Origin: Scylla paramamosain
Lineage: Eukaryota; Arthropoda; Malacostraca; Decapoda; Portunidae
Length of the DNA: 64,000 bases
Direction: 5' to 3'
NCBI RefSeq assembly: GCF_035594125.1
Contig: NC_087161.1
Location: 8,961,001-9,025,000, forward strand
The notes beneath the pieces were generated by a model. The model worked only from the letters and a program-made list of their open reading frames with translations, was not told the origin of the DNA and ran no database searches. Shown here in pieces: positions 35,057-44,964 of the stretch (its first letter is position 1; every line of letters begins with the position of its first letter). A program made the translations under genes and the position numbers.

Positions 35057-38000
35057 CGGCGCATAGTGTTCGCGACACCTCGTCTGCGCTACTGAAGTTG
35101 TATGACCCTCTCTCCCGGACCAAGTTCCTCATCGACTCTGGTGCAGACGTCAGTATTCTCCCTGCCCCTGGTGTAGACCGGACGTTGCCTCCCCTCCTTC
35201 ACCTTCACGCAGCCAATGGTACGGAGATTCTTGTGTACAAGCGACGCACCTTGCAACTTCACCTGAACCTCCGCCGTACCTTCGAGTGGACGTTCTACGT
35301 AGCAGCTGTCACGCAACCAATTCTAGGTGCTGACTTCCTCCGACACTTCGGTCTCCTAGTGGACATCAAGGGTCGGAAGCTGCTCGATCCTCTCACCTCA
35401 GTCACAACAAAGGGACAGATCACTCATGGTGATAGCACACAGATCTCCCTCGTCAAGGCAGACCACCAGTTCTCCTCCCTGCTGAAGTCCTTCCCTATGC
35501 TGACGCAGCCGTACTCAGCCAGCAAGCCGGTCACACACCACGTCTCGCACCACATCGAGACCAAGGGACCTCCTACCCACGCCAAGGCCCGCCGCCTAGC
35601 TCCAGAGCGCGCCAGACAAGCCAAGGCAGAGTTCGAGTCCCTCATTCAGCAAGGCATCATACGGCCCAGCTCCAGCAACTGGTCTTCTGCTCTCCACATC
35701 CTGCCTAAGAAAAATGGCGAACTACGACTATGTGGAGACTACCGCGCTCTCAACTCGCGCACCATCGAGGACAGGTACCCAGTGCCTAACATCCAGGAGT
35801 TCTCTTCTCAGCTCTCCGGATGCACCTACTTCTCGAGGATCGACCTTGTGAAAGCCTTTCACCACATCCCCGTCCATCCAGCGGACATTCCGAAGACTGC
35901 TCTCATCACACCCTTCGGATTGTTCGAGTACGTCAGGATGCCCTTTGGTTTGAGGAATGTCGCTCAAACCTTCCAACGCTTCATTGACGAAGTCCTTCGA
36001 GGTCTCCCCTTCTGCTTCGCGTACATCGACGACCTCCTCATCGCCAGTCCTGACGCAGAGACGCACCAACAGCACCTCCAGCAAGTACTCACCCGTTTGC
36101 AAGACTACGGGGTGCAAGTCAACGTCGACAAGTCTGTGTTTGGGGTCCCCTCCATCACCTTCCTTGGCCACACTGTCTCCTTGGAAGGCATCACTCCACT
36201 ACAAGAAAAGTGCGAGTCCATCCAGAACTTCCCCAAGCCTACAACACAGCGCCAACTCAAGCAATTCCTGGGGATGCTGAACTACTACAACCGCTTCATC
36301 CCCAGCTGCTCACTACTTCTTCAGCCCCTCTACGCGATGATCAAGCCTTGCAAGAGAGGACAGTCCATCTCCTTAGTCTGGACTCCAGCCACTGAGGAAG
36401 CTTTCACAGCAGCAAAACAAGCTCTCAGCTCCGTCTCACCTCTCAGCTTCCCTGCCCCAGATGCCATCATCTCTATCGCCACAGACGCTTCTGACATCGG
36501 CATCGGAGCAGTTCTACAGCAGTATGTCGACGAAGGTTGGAAACCGCTCTCTTTCTTCTCAAAGAAATTTAACAAGGCGGAATCCAAGTACACTACTTAC
36601 GACAGGGAACTTCTCGCCATCTACAAGGCCATCAAGCGTTTCCGGTACTTCGTGGAAGGTCGCAAATTCCATGTATACACCGACCACAAGCCACTCACTT
36701 CGAAGTCCCTGCACATCAAGACCTCCTGTTCACCGCGACAACTGCGTCACATCGACTTCATCTCGCAGTTCACCACGGATTTGCGCTACGTCAAAGGTGA
36801 ACACAACGCCCCAGCTGATGCTCTCTCGCGCAACATCTCTGCTGTGTCATCTTCTCCCATCGACTACACTGCCATCGCTGCTGACCAGGCCAACGATGAA
36901 GAGCTGCGGCAACTCCAAGACAACCCCGCACTACAGACGAAGAAGATAAAACTCCCAGGAACCACAGTGCACGTTTACGCTGACACTTCCACCGATTCCT
37001 GTCGGCCCTACCTGCCGAAGACCCACCGGTATCGTGTTTTTCGTCAGCTGCACGACCTCTCCCACCCTGGCATCCGAGCATCTCAGCAGATGATGACCTC
37101 ACGCTTCATCTGGTCTGGCATCAACAAAGACGTCAGGCTGTGGACCCGCACATGTGTCAAGTGCCAAGCCTCCAAGGTGTGGCGACACACACGCTCTCCT
37201 GCGGCCGCCTTCACTCCAGTCTCTTCACGGTTCGACCACGTGCATGTCGACCTCGTTGGACCACTACCCTACTCTGACGATTACCGGTACCTTCTCACCT
37301 GCGTCGACCGCTTCACACGCTGGCCGGAAGCTGCACCTTTGGCTGACATCACAACGGACTCCGTCGCACGTACCTTCATCACTACTTGGATCTCTAGGTT
37401 CGGTGTCCCTCTCAGCCTCACTTCTGACCGTGGCAGCCAGTTCGAGTCCAGTATGTGGAACAAGGTGATATCACTACTAGGCATCCAACGCTTCAGGACA
37501 GCCAGTTACCACCCGCAGGCAAACGGCACCGTTGAGAGATTCCACCGTCAGCTGAAGTCTTCCTTAGCTGCCTCTGCCACACGTGCAGACTGGTCCCAGG
37601 CACTTCCTCTCGTCCTCCTTGGCATACGGACATCACTAAAGGAAGACCTACAGCACTCCTCCGCCGAGCTCGTTTATGGTACCAAGCTCAGGTTACCTGG
37701 CGAACTCCTAACTCCTGCACCTCGCTCTACTCCTTGCAGCGTTCAGGACTTTGCAGCCAACCTCTCTGACTTCATGCAGCGTCTGCAGCCTGTCCAACCT
37801 CGCACGTCTCCCTCCAAGACTTTTGTCAGCCAGGATCTGGACACTTGCACGCACGTGTTCGTCAGGGTTGACGCTGTGAAGAAGCCCCTGCAGCAGCCCT
37901 ACCAAGGCCCCTTCAAAGTCCTGAGCAGGAGGAGAAAGACGGTCACTGTGGACAAGGATGGTAAGGCTGACACCATCTCCATCGACCGAGTCAAGCCTGC

Positions 38001-38109
38001 CTACCTCCTTCACAGTGACCCGGTCGTCATCAACACCATCGGCCAGAACGTCGCCACCAACACCACTCGGCACCAGAAGACGGTTACGTTCCTCCTACCT
38101 CGTCACTAG
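35008..38109 (+). CDS. pol: gypsy-2 Pol: protease, reverse transcriptase, RNase H, integrase
   Basis: Open frame 35008-38109; the expressed product would join Gag by -1 frameshift at TTTAAAC, then read through YDPLSRTKF (35101). Protease: FLIDSGADVSILP (35128). RT: GDYRALNSRT (35740), RIDLVKAFHHIPV (35839), MPFGLRNVAQTFQRF (35938), catalytic FAYIDDLLIAS (36016). RNase H: IATDASDIGIGAVLQQY (36475), FHVYTDHKPLT (36667). Integrase: zinc module HDLSH…CVKCQ (37051-37170), catalytic HVDLVGPL (37243), TSDRGSQFE (37420) and Glu in NGTVERFHR (37522). All key residues are present and there is no internal stop. The tail has no obvious chromodomain. This is the best-preserved coding region in the window. 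Confidence 0.94.
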   Translation, partial: GSLYLRRVFKPQQRTLAAHSVRDTSSALLKLYDPLSRTKFLIDSGADVSILPAPGVDRTLPPLLHLHAANGTEILVYKRRTLQLHLNLRRTFEWTFYVAAVTQPILGADFLRHFGLLVDIKGRKLLDPLTSVTTKGQITHGDSTQISLVKADHQFSSLLKSFPMLTQPYSASKPVTHHVSHHIETKGPPTHAKARRLAPERARQAKAEFESLIQQGIIRPSSSNWSSALHILPKKNGELRLCGDYRALNSRTIEDRYPVPNIQEFSSQLSGCTYFSRIDLVKAFHHIPVHPADIPKTALITPFGLFEYVRMPFGLRNVAQTFQRFIDEVLRGLPFCFAYIDDLLIASPDAETHQQHLQQVLTRLQDYGVQVNVDKSVFGVPSITFLGHTVSLEGITPLQEKCESIQNFPKPTTQRQLKQFLGMLNYYNRFIPSCSLLLQPLYAMIKPCKRGQSISLVWTPATEEAFTAAKQALSSVSPLSFPAPDAIISIATDASDIGIGAVLQQYVDEGWKPLSFFSKKFNKAESKYTTYDRELLAIYKAIKRFRYFVEGRKFHVYTDHKPLTSKSLHIKTSCSPRQLRHIDFISQFTTDLRYVKGEHNAPADALSRNISAVSSSPIDYTAIAADQANDEELRQLQDNPALQTKKIKLPGTTVHVYADTSTDSCRPYLPKTHRYRVFRQLHDLSHPGIRASQQMMTSRFIWSGINKDVRLWTRTCVKCQASKVWRHTRSPAAAFTPVSSRFDHVHVDLVGPLPYSDDYRYLLTCVDRFTRWPEAAPLADITTDSVARTFITTWISRFGVPLSLTSDRGSQFESSMWNKVISLLGIQRFRTASYHPQANGTVERFHRQLKSSLAASATRADWSQALPLVLLGIRTSLKEDLQHSSAELVYGTKLRLPGELLTPAPRSTPCSVQDFAANLSDFMQRLQPVQPRTSPSKTFVSQDLDTCTHVFVRVDAVKKPLQQPYQGPFKVLSRRRKTVTVDKDGKADTISIDRVKPAYLLHSDPVVINTIGQNVATNTTRHQKTVTFLLPRH
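35032..35073 (+). promoter_or_regulatory. Programmed -1 ribosomal frameshift signal
   Basis: TTTAAAC at 35032-35038 is read in the gag frame as T TTA AAC, the canonical X XXY YYZ arrangement. After a 7-nt spacer, GCGAACACTA (35046-35055) pairs perfectly with TAGTGTTCGC (35064-35073) around an 8-nt loop. Pol is in the -1 frame relative to Gag, open from 35008, and the Gag stop lies inside the stem. Confidence 0.88.
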
Positions 38110-38117
38110 GGGGGGAA
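38108..38117 (+). other. Polypurine tract of gypsy-2
   Basis: AGGGGGGGAA overlaps the Pol stop codon and lies just before the 3' LTR. Confidence 0.82.
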
Positions 38118-38120
38118 TAC

Positions 38121-38602
38121 TGTAGCGAGACACAAGTCACCGCTCCTAGCACTCCGTTTTCTGTTAATTTATCACCCTTCCGTTTTCACTCTCTCTACTG
38201 CACACGCTCTTGTCTTTCATCTCTTTTTCATCACTTTATACATTTCTCTTACTTGTCACATTCTGTGCACGCTCTTTTACACATGTGTTACACATCTTCT
38301 CAATACATCTTACTACTCCTTCCTTCACACAGACATACACACACACATACACTCTTTTTCCATAATTTTGTGTGTGTCGTTTGTAATGTTCAGTAATTTG
38401 TATATATATTGTTCATATTTTTGTTGAATAAATATAGAATACCCAGGCTAAGTTTCCTTTGCCAGAGCTACAATGTTGTGACACTGGAAACTGTTACCCT
38501 TAAAGGACTAAACACTGCTATGACCAAGAGGCATAGTTGGGAGCCTAAACTTCTCGCTTGAGCAACTTCCGGGCGGCCAAGTAGCACCTCATCTTCGCTA
38601 CA
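38121..38602 (+). repeat. 3' LTR of gypsy-2
   Basis: 482 bp, matching the 5' LTR at all but about eight positions, including compensating 2-bp changes in a CT run and a GT run. Confidence 0.94.
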
Positions 38603-38703
38603 GGGGCAGTCACAGCCTGCCCTCTAAAGACAACTTTCTTCCTCCACACAAAACTACAAGCATCTAATAACACACACACCCATCACTCAAAAATTTTAAA
38701 ATC

Positions 38704-40887
38704 ATGGCGACTCCTACACCAGCCTCGGAGTCCCCATCTGGGGAGGGGACCATAAATGTCCCCAGGTCGGACTGCCTTTCTGTCGACGACCCTAAGTGTC
38801 TTGACACCCCCCTCAACTTTTTCTTCATTAACTTCTGCAACATTCGCGGTCTAAGATCTAATTTTCAATCTGTAGAACACCACCTCTCCTCTTCTAAACC
38901 TCATCTTCTTTTCCTCATTGAAACTCGGGTGTCTGAGGCAACTGACAGTAGCCCCTTTTCTGTTCCCTCCTACTTTCTCTATCCTCATTTTCGATCCAAA
39001 GCTGGATGCTGCGTTTATGTGCGCAATGACTTAACCTGCTCTCGTGCCCACGCTCTTGAATCTTCCGAGTTTTCCACCATCTGGCTACGACTACAGAGTC
39101 ATTCTCATACTAAATTTATCTGTGCTGTATACCTCTCTCCTAACTCCTCTGACTATAAGAAATTCTTTGACTACTTAACTTCCAAAGTGGAGCACATTCT
39201 GACCCTCTTCCCTCTTGCAGAGATCTCCATTCTTGGAGATTTCAATGTTCACCACCAGCTTTGGCTTTCCTCTCCCTTCACTGACCATCCTGGTGAACTA
39301 GCCTACAACTTTGCTATCCTCCATGACCTAGAGCAATTGGTGCAACACCCTACTCGTATTCCTGACCGTCTTGGAGATACGCCCAACATTCTTGACCTTT
39401 TCCTGACCTCTAATCCTTCTGCTTATGCTGTCACCCTTTCTTCTCCGTTGGGCTCCTCCGATCACAATCTCATATCTTTATCTTGTCCTATCACTCCAAT
39501 CCCTCCTCAGGATCCCCCTAAGCGAAGGTGCCTCTGGCGTTTTGCCTCTGCTAGTTGGGGGGACCTGAGGAGGTATTTTGCTGATTTTCCTTGGAATGAC
39601 TACTGCTTCCGTGTCAGAGACCCGTCTTTGTGTGCTGAGCGCATAACAGAGGTGATAGTGTCTGGCATGGAAGCGTACATTCCTCACTCTTTTTCTCGTC
39701 CTAAACCTTCTAAACCTTGGTTTAACACAGCTTGTTCTCGTGCTATACATGATAGAGAGGTGGCCCACAAAAGGTACTTAAGCCTTCCATCACCAGAATC
39801 TCATGCACTTTATATTTTTGCCCGGAACCATGCCAAGTCTGTTCTCCAACTAGCCAAAAACTCCTTCATTAACAGAAAATGTCAAAACCTTTCAAGATCG
39901 AACTCCCCTCGTGATTTCTGGCATCCAGCCAAAAATATCTCCAATAACTTTGCTTCTTCTTCTTTCCCTCCTCTACTTCAACCAGATGGCGCCACTGCTA
40001 TCACATCTATTTCTAAAGCTGAACTCTTTGCTCAAACCTTTGCTAAAAACTCTACCTTGGACGATTCTGGGCTTGTTCCTCCCTCTCCTCCACCCTCTGA
40101 CTACTTCACGCCACCTATTAAAATTCTTCGCAATGATGTTTTCCATGCCCTCGCTGGCCTAAACCCTCGGAAGGCTTATGGACCTGATGGGGTCCCTCCT
40201 ATTGTTCTCCGAAACTGTGCCTCCGTGCTTGCACCTTGCCTAGTCAAACTCTTTCAGCTCTGTCTGTCAACATCTACCTTTCCTTCTTGCTGGAAGTTTG
40301 CCTACATTCAACCTGTTCCTAAAAAGGGTGACCGCTCTAATCCCTCAAACTACCGTCCTATTGCTTTAATTTCCTGCTTATCTAAAGTTTTTGAATCTAT
40401 CCTCAACAGGAAGATTCTTAAACATCTATCACTTCACAACCTTCTATCTGATCGCCAGTATGGGTTCCGTCAAGGCCGCTCTACTGGTGATCTTCTGGCT
40501 TTCCTTACTGAGTCTTGGTCATCCTCTTTTAGAGATTTTGGTGAAACTTTTGCTGTTGCCTTGGACATATCAAAAGCCTTTGATAGAGTCTGGCACAAAG
40601 CTTTGATTTCCAAACTACCCTCCTACGGTTTCTATCCTTCTCTCTGTAACTTCATCTCAAGTTTCCTTTCTGACCGTTCTATTGCTGCTGTGGTAGACGG
40701 TCACTGTTCTTCTCCTAAATCTATTAACAGTGGTGTTCCTCAGGGTTCTGTCCTGTCACCCACTCTCTTCTTATTATTCATTAATGATCTTCTAAACCAA
40801 ACTTCTTGTCCTATCCACTCCTACGCTGATGATACCACCCTGCACCCTGCACGTCTTTTCATAGACGTCCAACCTTTCAGGAGGTAA
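38704..40887 (+). CDS. Family L endonuclease-reverse transcriptase (L4), frameshifted near the C-terminus
   Basis: 727 residues from ATG 38704 ([13 protein letters not shown]). Apurinic-type endonuclease: [12 protein letters not shown] (about residue 41), ETRVSEA (74), [10 protein letters not shown] (178), [11 protein letters not shown] (251). [20 protein letters not shown] (550), [10 protein letters not shown] (583), [13 protein letters not shown] (619), [11 protein letters not shown] (678), catalytic YADD (707). A 1-bp loss at about 40845 relative to L3 shifts the frame right after YADD, so the thumb and C-terminal domains (40962-41663) are out of frame. No ORF1 is present. The fold belongs to the CR1/jockey group of LINEs; I cannot fix the clade by eye. 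Confidence 0.92.
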   Translation: MATPTPASESPSGEGTINVPRSDCLSVDDPKCLDTPLNFFFINFCNIRGLRSNFQSVEHHLSSSKPHLLFLIETRVSEATDSSPFSVPSYFLYPHFRSKAGCCVYVRNDLTCSRAHALESSEFSTIWLRLQSHSHTKFICAVYLSPNSSDYKKFFDYLTSKVEHILTLFPLAEISILGDFNVHHQLWLSSPFTDHPGELAYNFAILHDLEQLVQHPTRIPDRLGDTPNILDLFLTSNPSAYAVTLSSPLGSSDHNLISLSCPITPIPPQDPPKRRCLWRFASASWGDLRRYFADFPWNDYCFRVRDPSLCAERITEVIVSGMEAYIPHSFSRPKPSKPWFNTACSRAIHDREVAHKRYLSLPSPESHALYIFARNHAKSVLQLAKNSFINRKCQNLSRSNSPRDFWHPAKNISNNFASSSFPPLLQPDGATAITSISKAELFAQTFAKNSTLDDSGLVPPSPPPSDYFTPPIKILRNDVFHALAGLNPRKAYGPDGVPPIVLRNCASVLAPCLVKLFQLCLSTSTFPSCWKFAYIQPVPKKGDRSNPSNYRPIALISCLSKVFESILNRKILKHLSLHNLLSDRQYGFRQGRSTGDLLAFLTESWSSSFRDFGETFAVALDISKAFDRVWHKALISKLPSYGFYPSLCNFISSFLSDRSIAAVVDGHCSSPKSINSGVPQGSVLSPTLFLLFINDLLNQTSCPIHSYADDTTLHPARLFIDVQPFRR

Positions 40888-41663
40888 ACATTTCACGCAG
40901 GGAAGCCACAGAACGCCTGACTTCTGATCTTTCTAAAATTTCTGATTGGGGCAGAGCAAACTTGGTATTGTTCAATGCCTCAAAAACTCAATTCCTCTAT
41001 CTATCAACTCGACACAACCTTCCAGACAACTATCCCCTCTTCTTCAATGACACTCAACTGTCCCCCTCTTCTACACTGAACATCCTCGGTCTGTCCTTTA
41101 CTTATAATCTGAACTGGAAACTTCACATCTCATCTCCAGCTAAAACAGCTTCTATGAAGTTAGGTGTTCTGAGGCGTCTCCGCCAGTTTTTCTCACCCTC
41201 CCAGCTGCTAACTCTGTACAAGGGCCTTATCCGTCCATGTATGGAGTATGCTTCACATGTCTGGGGGGTTTCCACTCATACTGCTCTTCTAGACAGGGTG
41301 GAATCAAAAGCTTTTCGTCTCATCAACTCCTCTCCTCTAACTGACTGTCTTCAGCCTCTCTCTCACCGCCGCAATGATGCATATCTAGCTGTCTTCTACC
41401 GCTATTTTCATGCTAACTGCTCTTCTGATCTTGCTGACTGCATGCCTCCCCTCCTTCCGCGGCCTCGCTGCACAAGACTTTCTTCTTTCTCTCACCCCTA
41501 TTCTGTCCACCTCTCTAATGTAAGAGTTAACCAGTATTCTCAATCATTCATCCCTTTCTCTGGTAAACTCTGGAACTCCCTGCCTGCTTCTGTATTTCCA
41601 CCTTCCTATGACTTGGATTCCTTCAAGAGGGAGGTTTCAAGACACTTATCCACCAATTTTTGA
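40888..41663 (+). pseudogene. Displaced C-terminal part of the L4 ORF
   Basis: Out-of-frame continuation, open from about 40890: [64 protein letters not shown] and the end STNF. It is the conserved thumb and C-terminal region seen in every L copy. Confidence 0.88.
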
Positions 41664-41758
41664 CCACTGCTTTGACCCTTTTATGGGACTGGCATTTCAG
41701 TGGGTATTTTTTTATTAGATTTTTGTTGCCCTTGGCCAGTATCCTTCCTACATATAAA

Positions 41759-41877
<119 letters not shown>

Positions 41878-41879
41878 TA

Positions 41880-42465
41880 TCATTTTTTTTTTCTTTAGTT
41901 TCCTGTTTTAGTGTCCTGTTAAAATATCCATATACTTCCAGGAACTTATGTTTGTAAGAAATATATTTCAGATTAAAATATTAGTTGGCTATTATTTTGT
42001 ATACCTTAATGAAGCTCTGTTTTGAGGAAATATATTTCGAACCAAACTGCTTGTTGTGCATGCTAAATTTATGATTTTTCAAAACTGAAATGGTCCTCGA
42101 CATATTTTGTTATTGGGTTTGTGGGCAGTAGCTTGAAACGGGTTGAGAACCACCGGCTTGGGCTCAGTGGTACTGGCTGAATGACTGAGAATAGGGCCGT
42201 ATACCTAGTCTCCATCTACCTACGGTCAGTGCGTAACCTATTTTCCCGTCATTGACATTTATGGAAAATTAACACAAAATAGCAAAGCCTTCAGCATAGC
42301 TTGTCGGGTGGTCACCCACACCCGAAGGCTGGTGGTGCCAGTGTCATGGGACAAAATAGCAATTAGAAAAAAAAAAAAAAAAAGAAAGTGATAAGAGAAT
42401 ACCATCCAAATAATAATCAAATAAAGTAATTTTTATAGACTAAAGGAATGGTCATGAATATAAGT
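41880..42465. other. Non-coding stretch
   Basis: No gene or repeat recognised apart from an A-run at 42367-42383. Confidence 0.5.
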
Positions 42466-43469
42466 GTTACAATATGTAACACAATTTTTGTCTTTGACAA
42501 GGAAATGTCATTTTCTAGCTCTTTTCATTGCAGAACAATAGAAAATGTCCATTATTCTTGTCAAACTGTGCTTTTGTGCCTTTTGATTTTTTTTTGCCCA
42601 AAAATGGCTAAATTTCACCATTTTCACCATTTTTTGGGCAGGAAGAATTCAAATGGCACAAAAAATTATTTTAAAACTTCTGAAACTAATTTTCTTTTTA
42701 ATTAAAAATTAACAGTTTTTTCTTGATTTGCGTGAATACAACAAATCACTTTCACGTATGAGGCCCCAAATGTAGTCTCCCATAATGTTTTCATTGAAGG
42801 ATCCCTGATGTCTGTGTTCAAAGTTCATTATATCTTGGTGGAAGTGCGCCCCTTGTTCCTCTGAATATGCTGCCTTATTCTCCTTGAAGTTGTCAAGGTG
42901 AGCATCTAGGATATGGATCTTGAAGAACATTCTGCAGCCCATCTTACCATAGATTTTCACTATAGCTTCAACCAGTTCCATATAGTTATCAACCTTGTTG
43001 TTGCCCAGAAAGCCCTGTACTACAGTAATGAAACACTCCCAAGCTTTTTTTTTCTCCTTTTCTGTGAGCTTCTATAGAAATTCTGAGCACTCCATAATTT
43101 TCCTTACTTGTGGTCCAATGAAAATACCAGTTTTTACCTTTGCCTCTGAAAGCTTAGGAAAGAAGTCTTGAACATATTTGAAGGCAGCAGACTCCATGTC
43201 AAGAGCCGTAACAAACTGTTTCATAAGACCCAGTTTGATGTGTAGTGGAAGAAACAAAACCTTTTGAGGATTCACCAATGGCTCATGTTCGATATTGTGT
43301 ACTCCACTGTAGTGTTAGTCCTTGGAGGCTAGTGCTTTCTCTGGTAATGTGCTGCTTTGTCTCTACTCTCCCAAAGGCAAAGAAAACAGGGATTCTTGGT
43401 AAAACCTCCTTGCAGTCCCATCAAGAAACCCACCATCTTGAAGTCTCAAATAACTCTCCAGTCATACTA

Positions 43470-43722
43470 ATTGTAGTTTAAAGTTTCCAGTAGAAGCTTT
43501 ACACTGCTGTAGTCCTCTTTAAGATCCACATAATAAACAAGAGGCACATACTTATTGTAGTTCAAAGTTTCCAGTAGAAGCTTTACACTGCTGTAGTCCT
43601 CCTTAAGATCCACAGAATAAACAAGAGGCACATAATTATTGTAGTTCAAAGTTTCCAGTAGAAGCTTTATACACTGCTGTAGTCCTCCTTACAATCCACA
43701 GAATAAACAAGAGGCAGAGATG
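43470..43722 (-). repeat. 84-bp tandem repeat, three copies, in Z1
   Basis: Units start at 43470, 43554 and 43638 (ATTGTAGTT(C/T)AAAGTTTCC). 84 bp equals 28 residues (VPLVY-VDLKEDYSSVKLL), so the frame is kept between units. The third has a 2-bp insertion. Confidence 0.9.
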
Positions 43723-44339
43723 GACACTTGTTTCCATCGTGCAGAAGTACAGCTTTCAGGCTTTTGGAGGAGCTGTCATTGAGGAATCTCCATTCAACTG
43801 CATTGCAAGTAATTCCAATAGCATAAAACAAGCCGGATACATCATTGCAGTAGCATAGCCTGCCCTCCTTTGCAAAGAAGCTAGAAAAATGTTTGTGACG
43901 GTTTCTTTGGCTGGTCACTGTCATCAAGTAAATCCCATTCTTTCAGCCTTGAAATCAAAAGCTCACCATTTGACCTTGTCAAAATCAAGATCTCTGATGA
44001 GGGCATTAAGGTCTCTTTGGTTTTGGTAGTAAGGATTCCTCCCAGCTACAACTATATTTGTGATGTCACAGTCTTCCTCTCGCTTTAGCTCATCTTCTGA
44101 CGCTTCTTTCTTCCAATAGTTGACTTCTTTCAGGAGGAGCTGGTGCAGGAAGATCAGCACTGTGTGGTACTGGTGCAAAGGAAGATGGAATGTCTGGAGA
44201 GAAAACAGCAGGTGCATTTTCCCAGATCGTTTGGAAGGATCCACCATGCAGAAAAAGCAGTCAGTTGAGTGATCGTTAGGTTCACGCCATATTCTAGGAA
44301 TAGCAAATTTCATGGCTCTGTTTTCCTCGCTATACCATG

Positions 44340-44439
44340 CTGTAAAAGAACCGCAGTATGAGTTTCTGTTAAACTTATTTTATTTCCATTTTTAATTTTT
44401 AATTTGATTTCACTCTTGAAAAACTAAGAGCTATTTTAC
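44340..44439 (-). other. Predicted 100-bp GT-AG intron in the Z1 gene
   Basis: Minus strand: donor GAGGAG/GTAAAATAG, acceptor TTCTTTTACAG/CATGG. Removing it joins CKRTRG to AWYSEENRAMKFAIP in frame, where unspliced reading meets stops. An intron argues against origin of this copy by reverse transcription of processed mRNA. Confidence 0.68.
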
Positions 44440-44748
44440 CTCCTCGTGTTCTCTTGCAATGCTCACAAGCAAAATGAGGTGCCCAAGTCTTGTCTTGGTC
44501 CCCAACTAGCACAGCAAAATACGCTTTGTAAGCTTTGCACATTTTACCATATGCTGTCACAGAGAATTTCTTTGGTTGATGAATTGACCACATATGTAGC
44601 AGAATGCATCTGGAAAATGATTGCAGCCTCTTGATGCCATTTCACCTCTTGTGATGTGTCTTCTCAGGCACCCAAAGTAAAACTGATTGGTGGTTTGCAA
44701 GCCTCTAATTTTATATTATCAAGCAGTACTTTAGAATATTCTTAGCCT

Positions 44749-44964
44749 TTCTAGAATGTGTTCCAGAATGTTCTCAGTCTTTCTAGAATATTCTTGAAAC
44801 TAAAATATTCTGAATCATTCTAGAAAATTATTGTAGACTAGAAAATTCTTGATACTTCTACATATTTATACTGTATTCTAGAAAATTCTATAATATTCTG
44901 GAAACGTTTACATTGAAAAGACTGTTCTAGAAACTTTTAAGTGTCTGGGAAGAGCATTCTGGAA
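44749..44964 (-). promoter_or_regulatory. Heat-shock-element-like array upstream of Z1
   Basis: In 216 bp there are nine TTCnnGAA sites (44749, 44761, 44781, 44791, 44818, 44876, 44896, 44925, 44957) and four GAAnnTTC sites (44766, 44786, 44841, 44881). TTCTAGAATATTCTTGAA (44781-44798) is four perfectly phased nGAAn units, and 44761-44773 is three. The array lies about 110-325 bp upstream of the presumed start codon, where a promoter would be. HSF binding is inferred from the consensus. Confidence 0.62.

Larger units (their letters stand above)
33436..38602 (+). mobile_element. Ty3/gypsy-type LTR retrotransposon 2, young and nearly complete
   Basis: 5167 bp: LTR, primer site, GC-rich leader with tandem repeats, short gag, -1 frameshift signal, intact 1000-codon pol, purine tract, LTR. 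The two 482-bp LTRs differ at about eight positions by eye. Pol order is protease, RT, RNase H, integrase, as in Metaviridae. It is inserted in the 5' UTR of LINE copy L4. Gag looks internally deleted, so capsid may have to come from another copy. Confidence 0.93.
42709..44640 (-). pseudogene. Family Z gene copy Z1: Cys-rich protein of unknown function
   Basis: Start MASRGCNHFPDAFCYICG (44640). After a 1-bp shift comes KKFSVTAYGKMCKAYKAYF, GDQDKTWAPHFACEHCKRT, a 100-bp intron, then AMKFAIPRIWREPNDHSTDC and FFCMV. Next are a Pro-rich segment, DLNALIRDLDFDKVKW, EGRLCYCNDVSGLFYAIG, a triplicated 28-residue unit, LPLHIKLGLMKQFVTALDM, and the end GAHFHQDIMNFEHRHQG…RKSRKNC. CYIC, CEHC and CFFC pairs suggest zinc binding. 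At least three frameshifts and several stops. From memory, similar high-copy uncharacterised proteins exist in other invertebrates; I cannot name a domain. Confidence 0.68.

Noticed and set aside
35728..36171. Minus-strand open frames within gypsy-2 pol (also 36330-36593, 36791-37102, 37708-38073)
   Set aside because: GC-rich antisense shadows of a strongly conserved Pol ORF.
42290..42345. Possible tRNA-derived SINE (GGTGGTCACCCACACC region)
   Set aside because: No A and B box pair or cloverleaf could be drawn with confidence.
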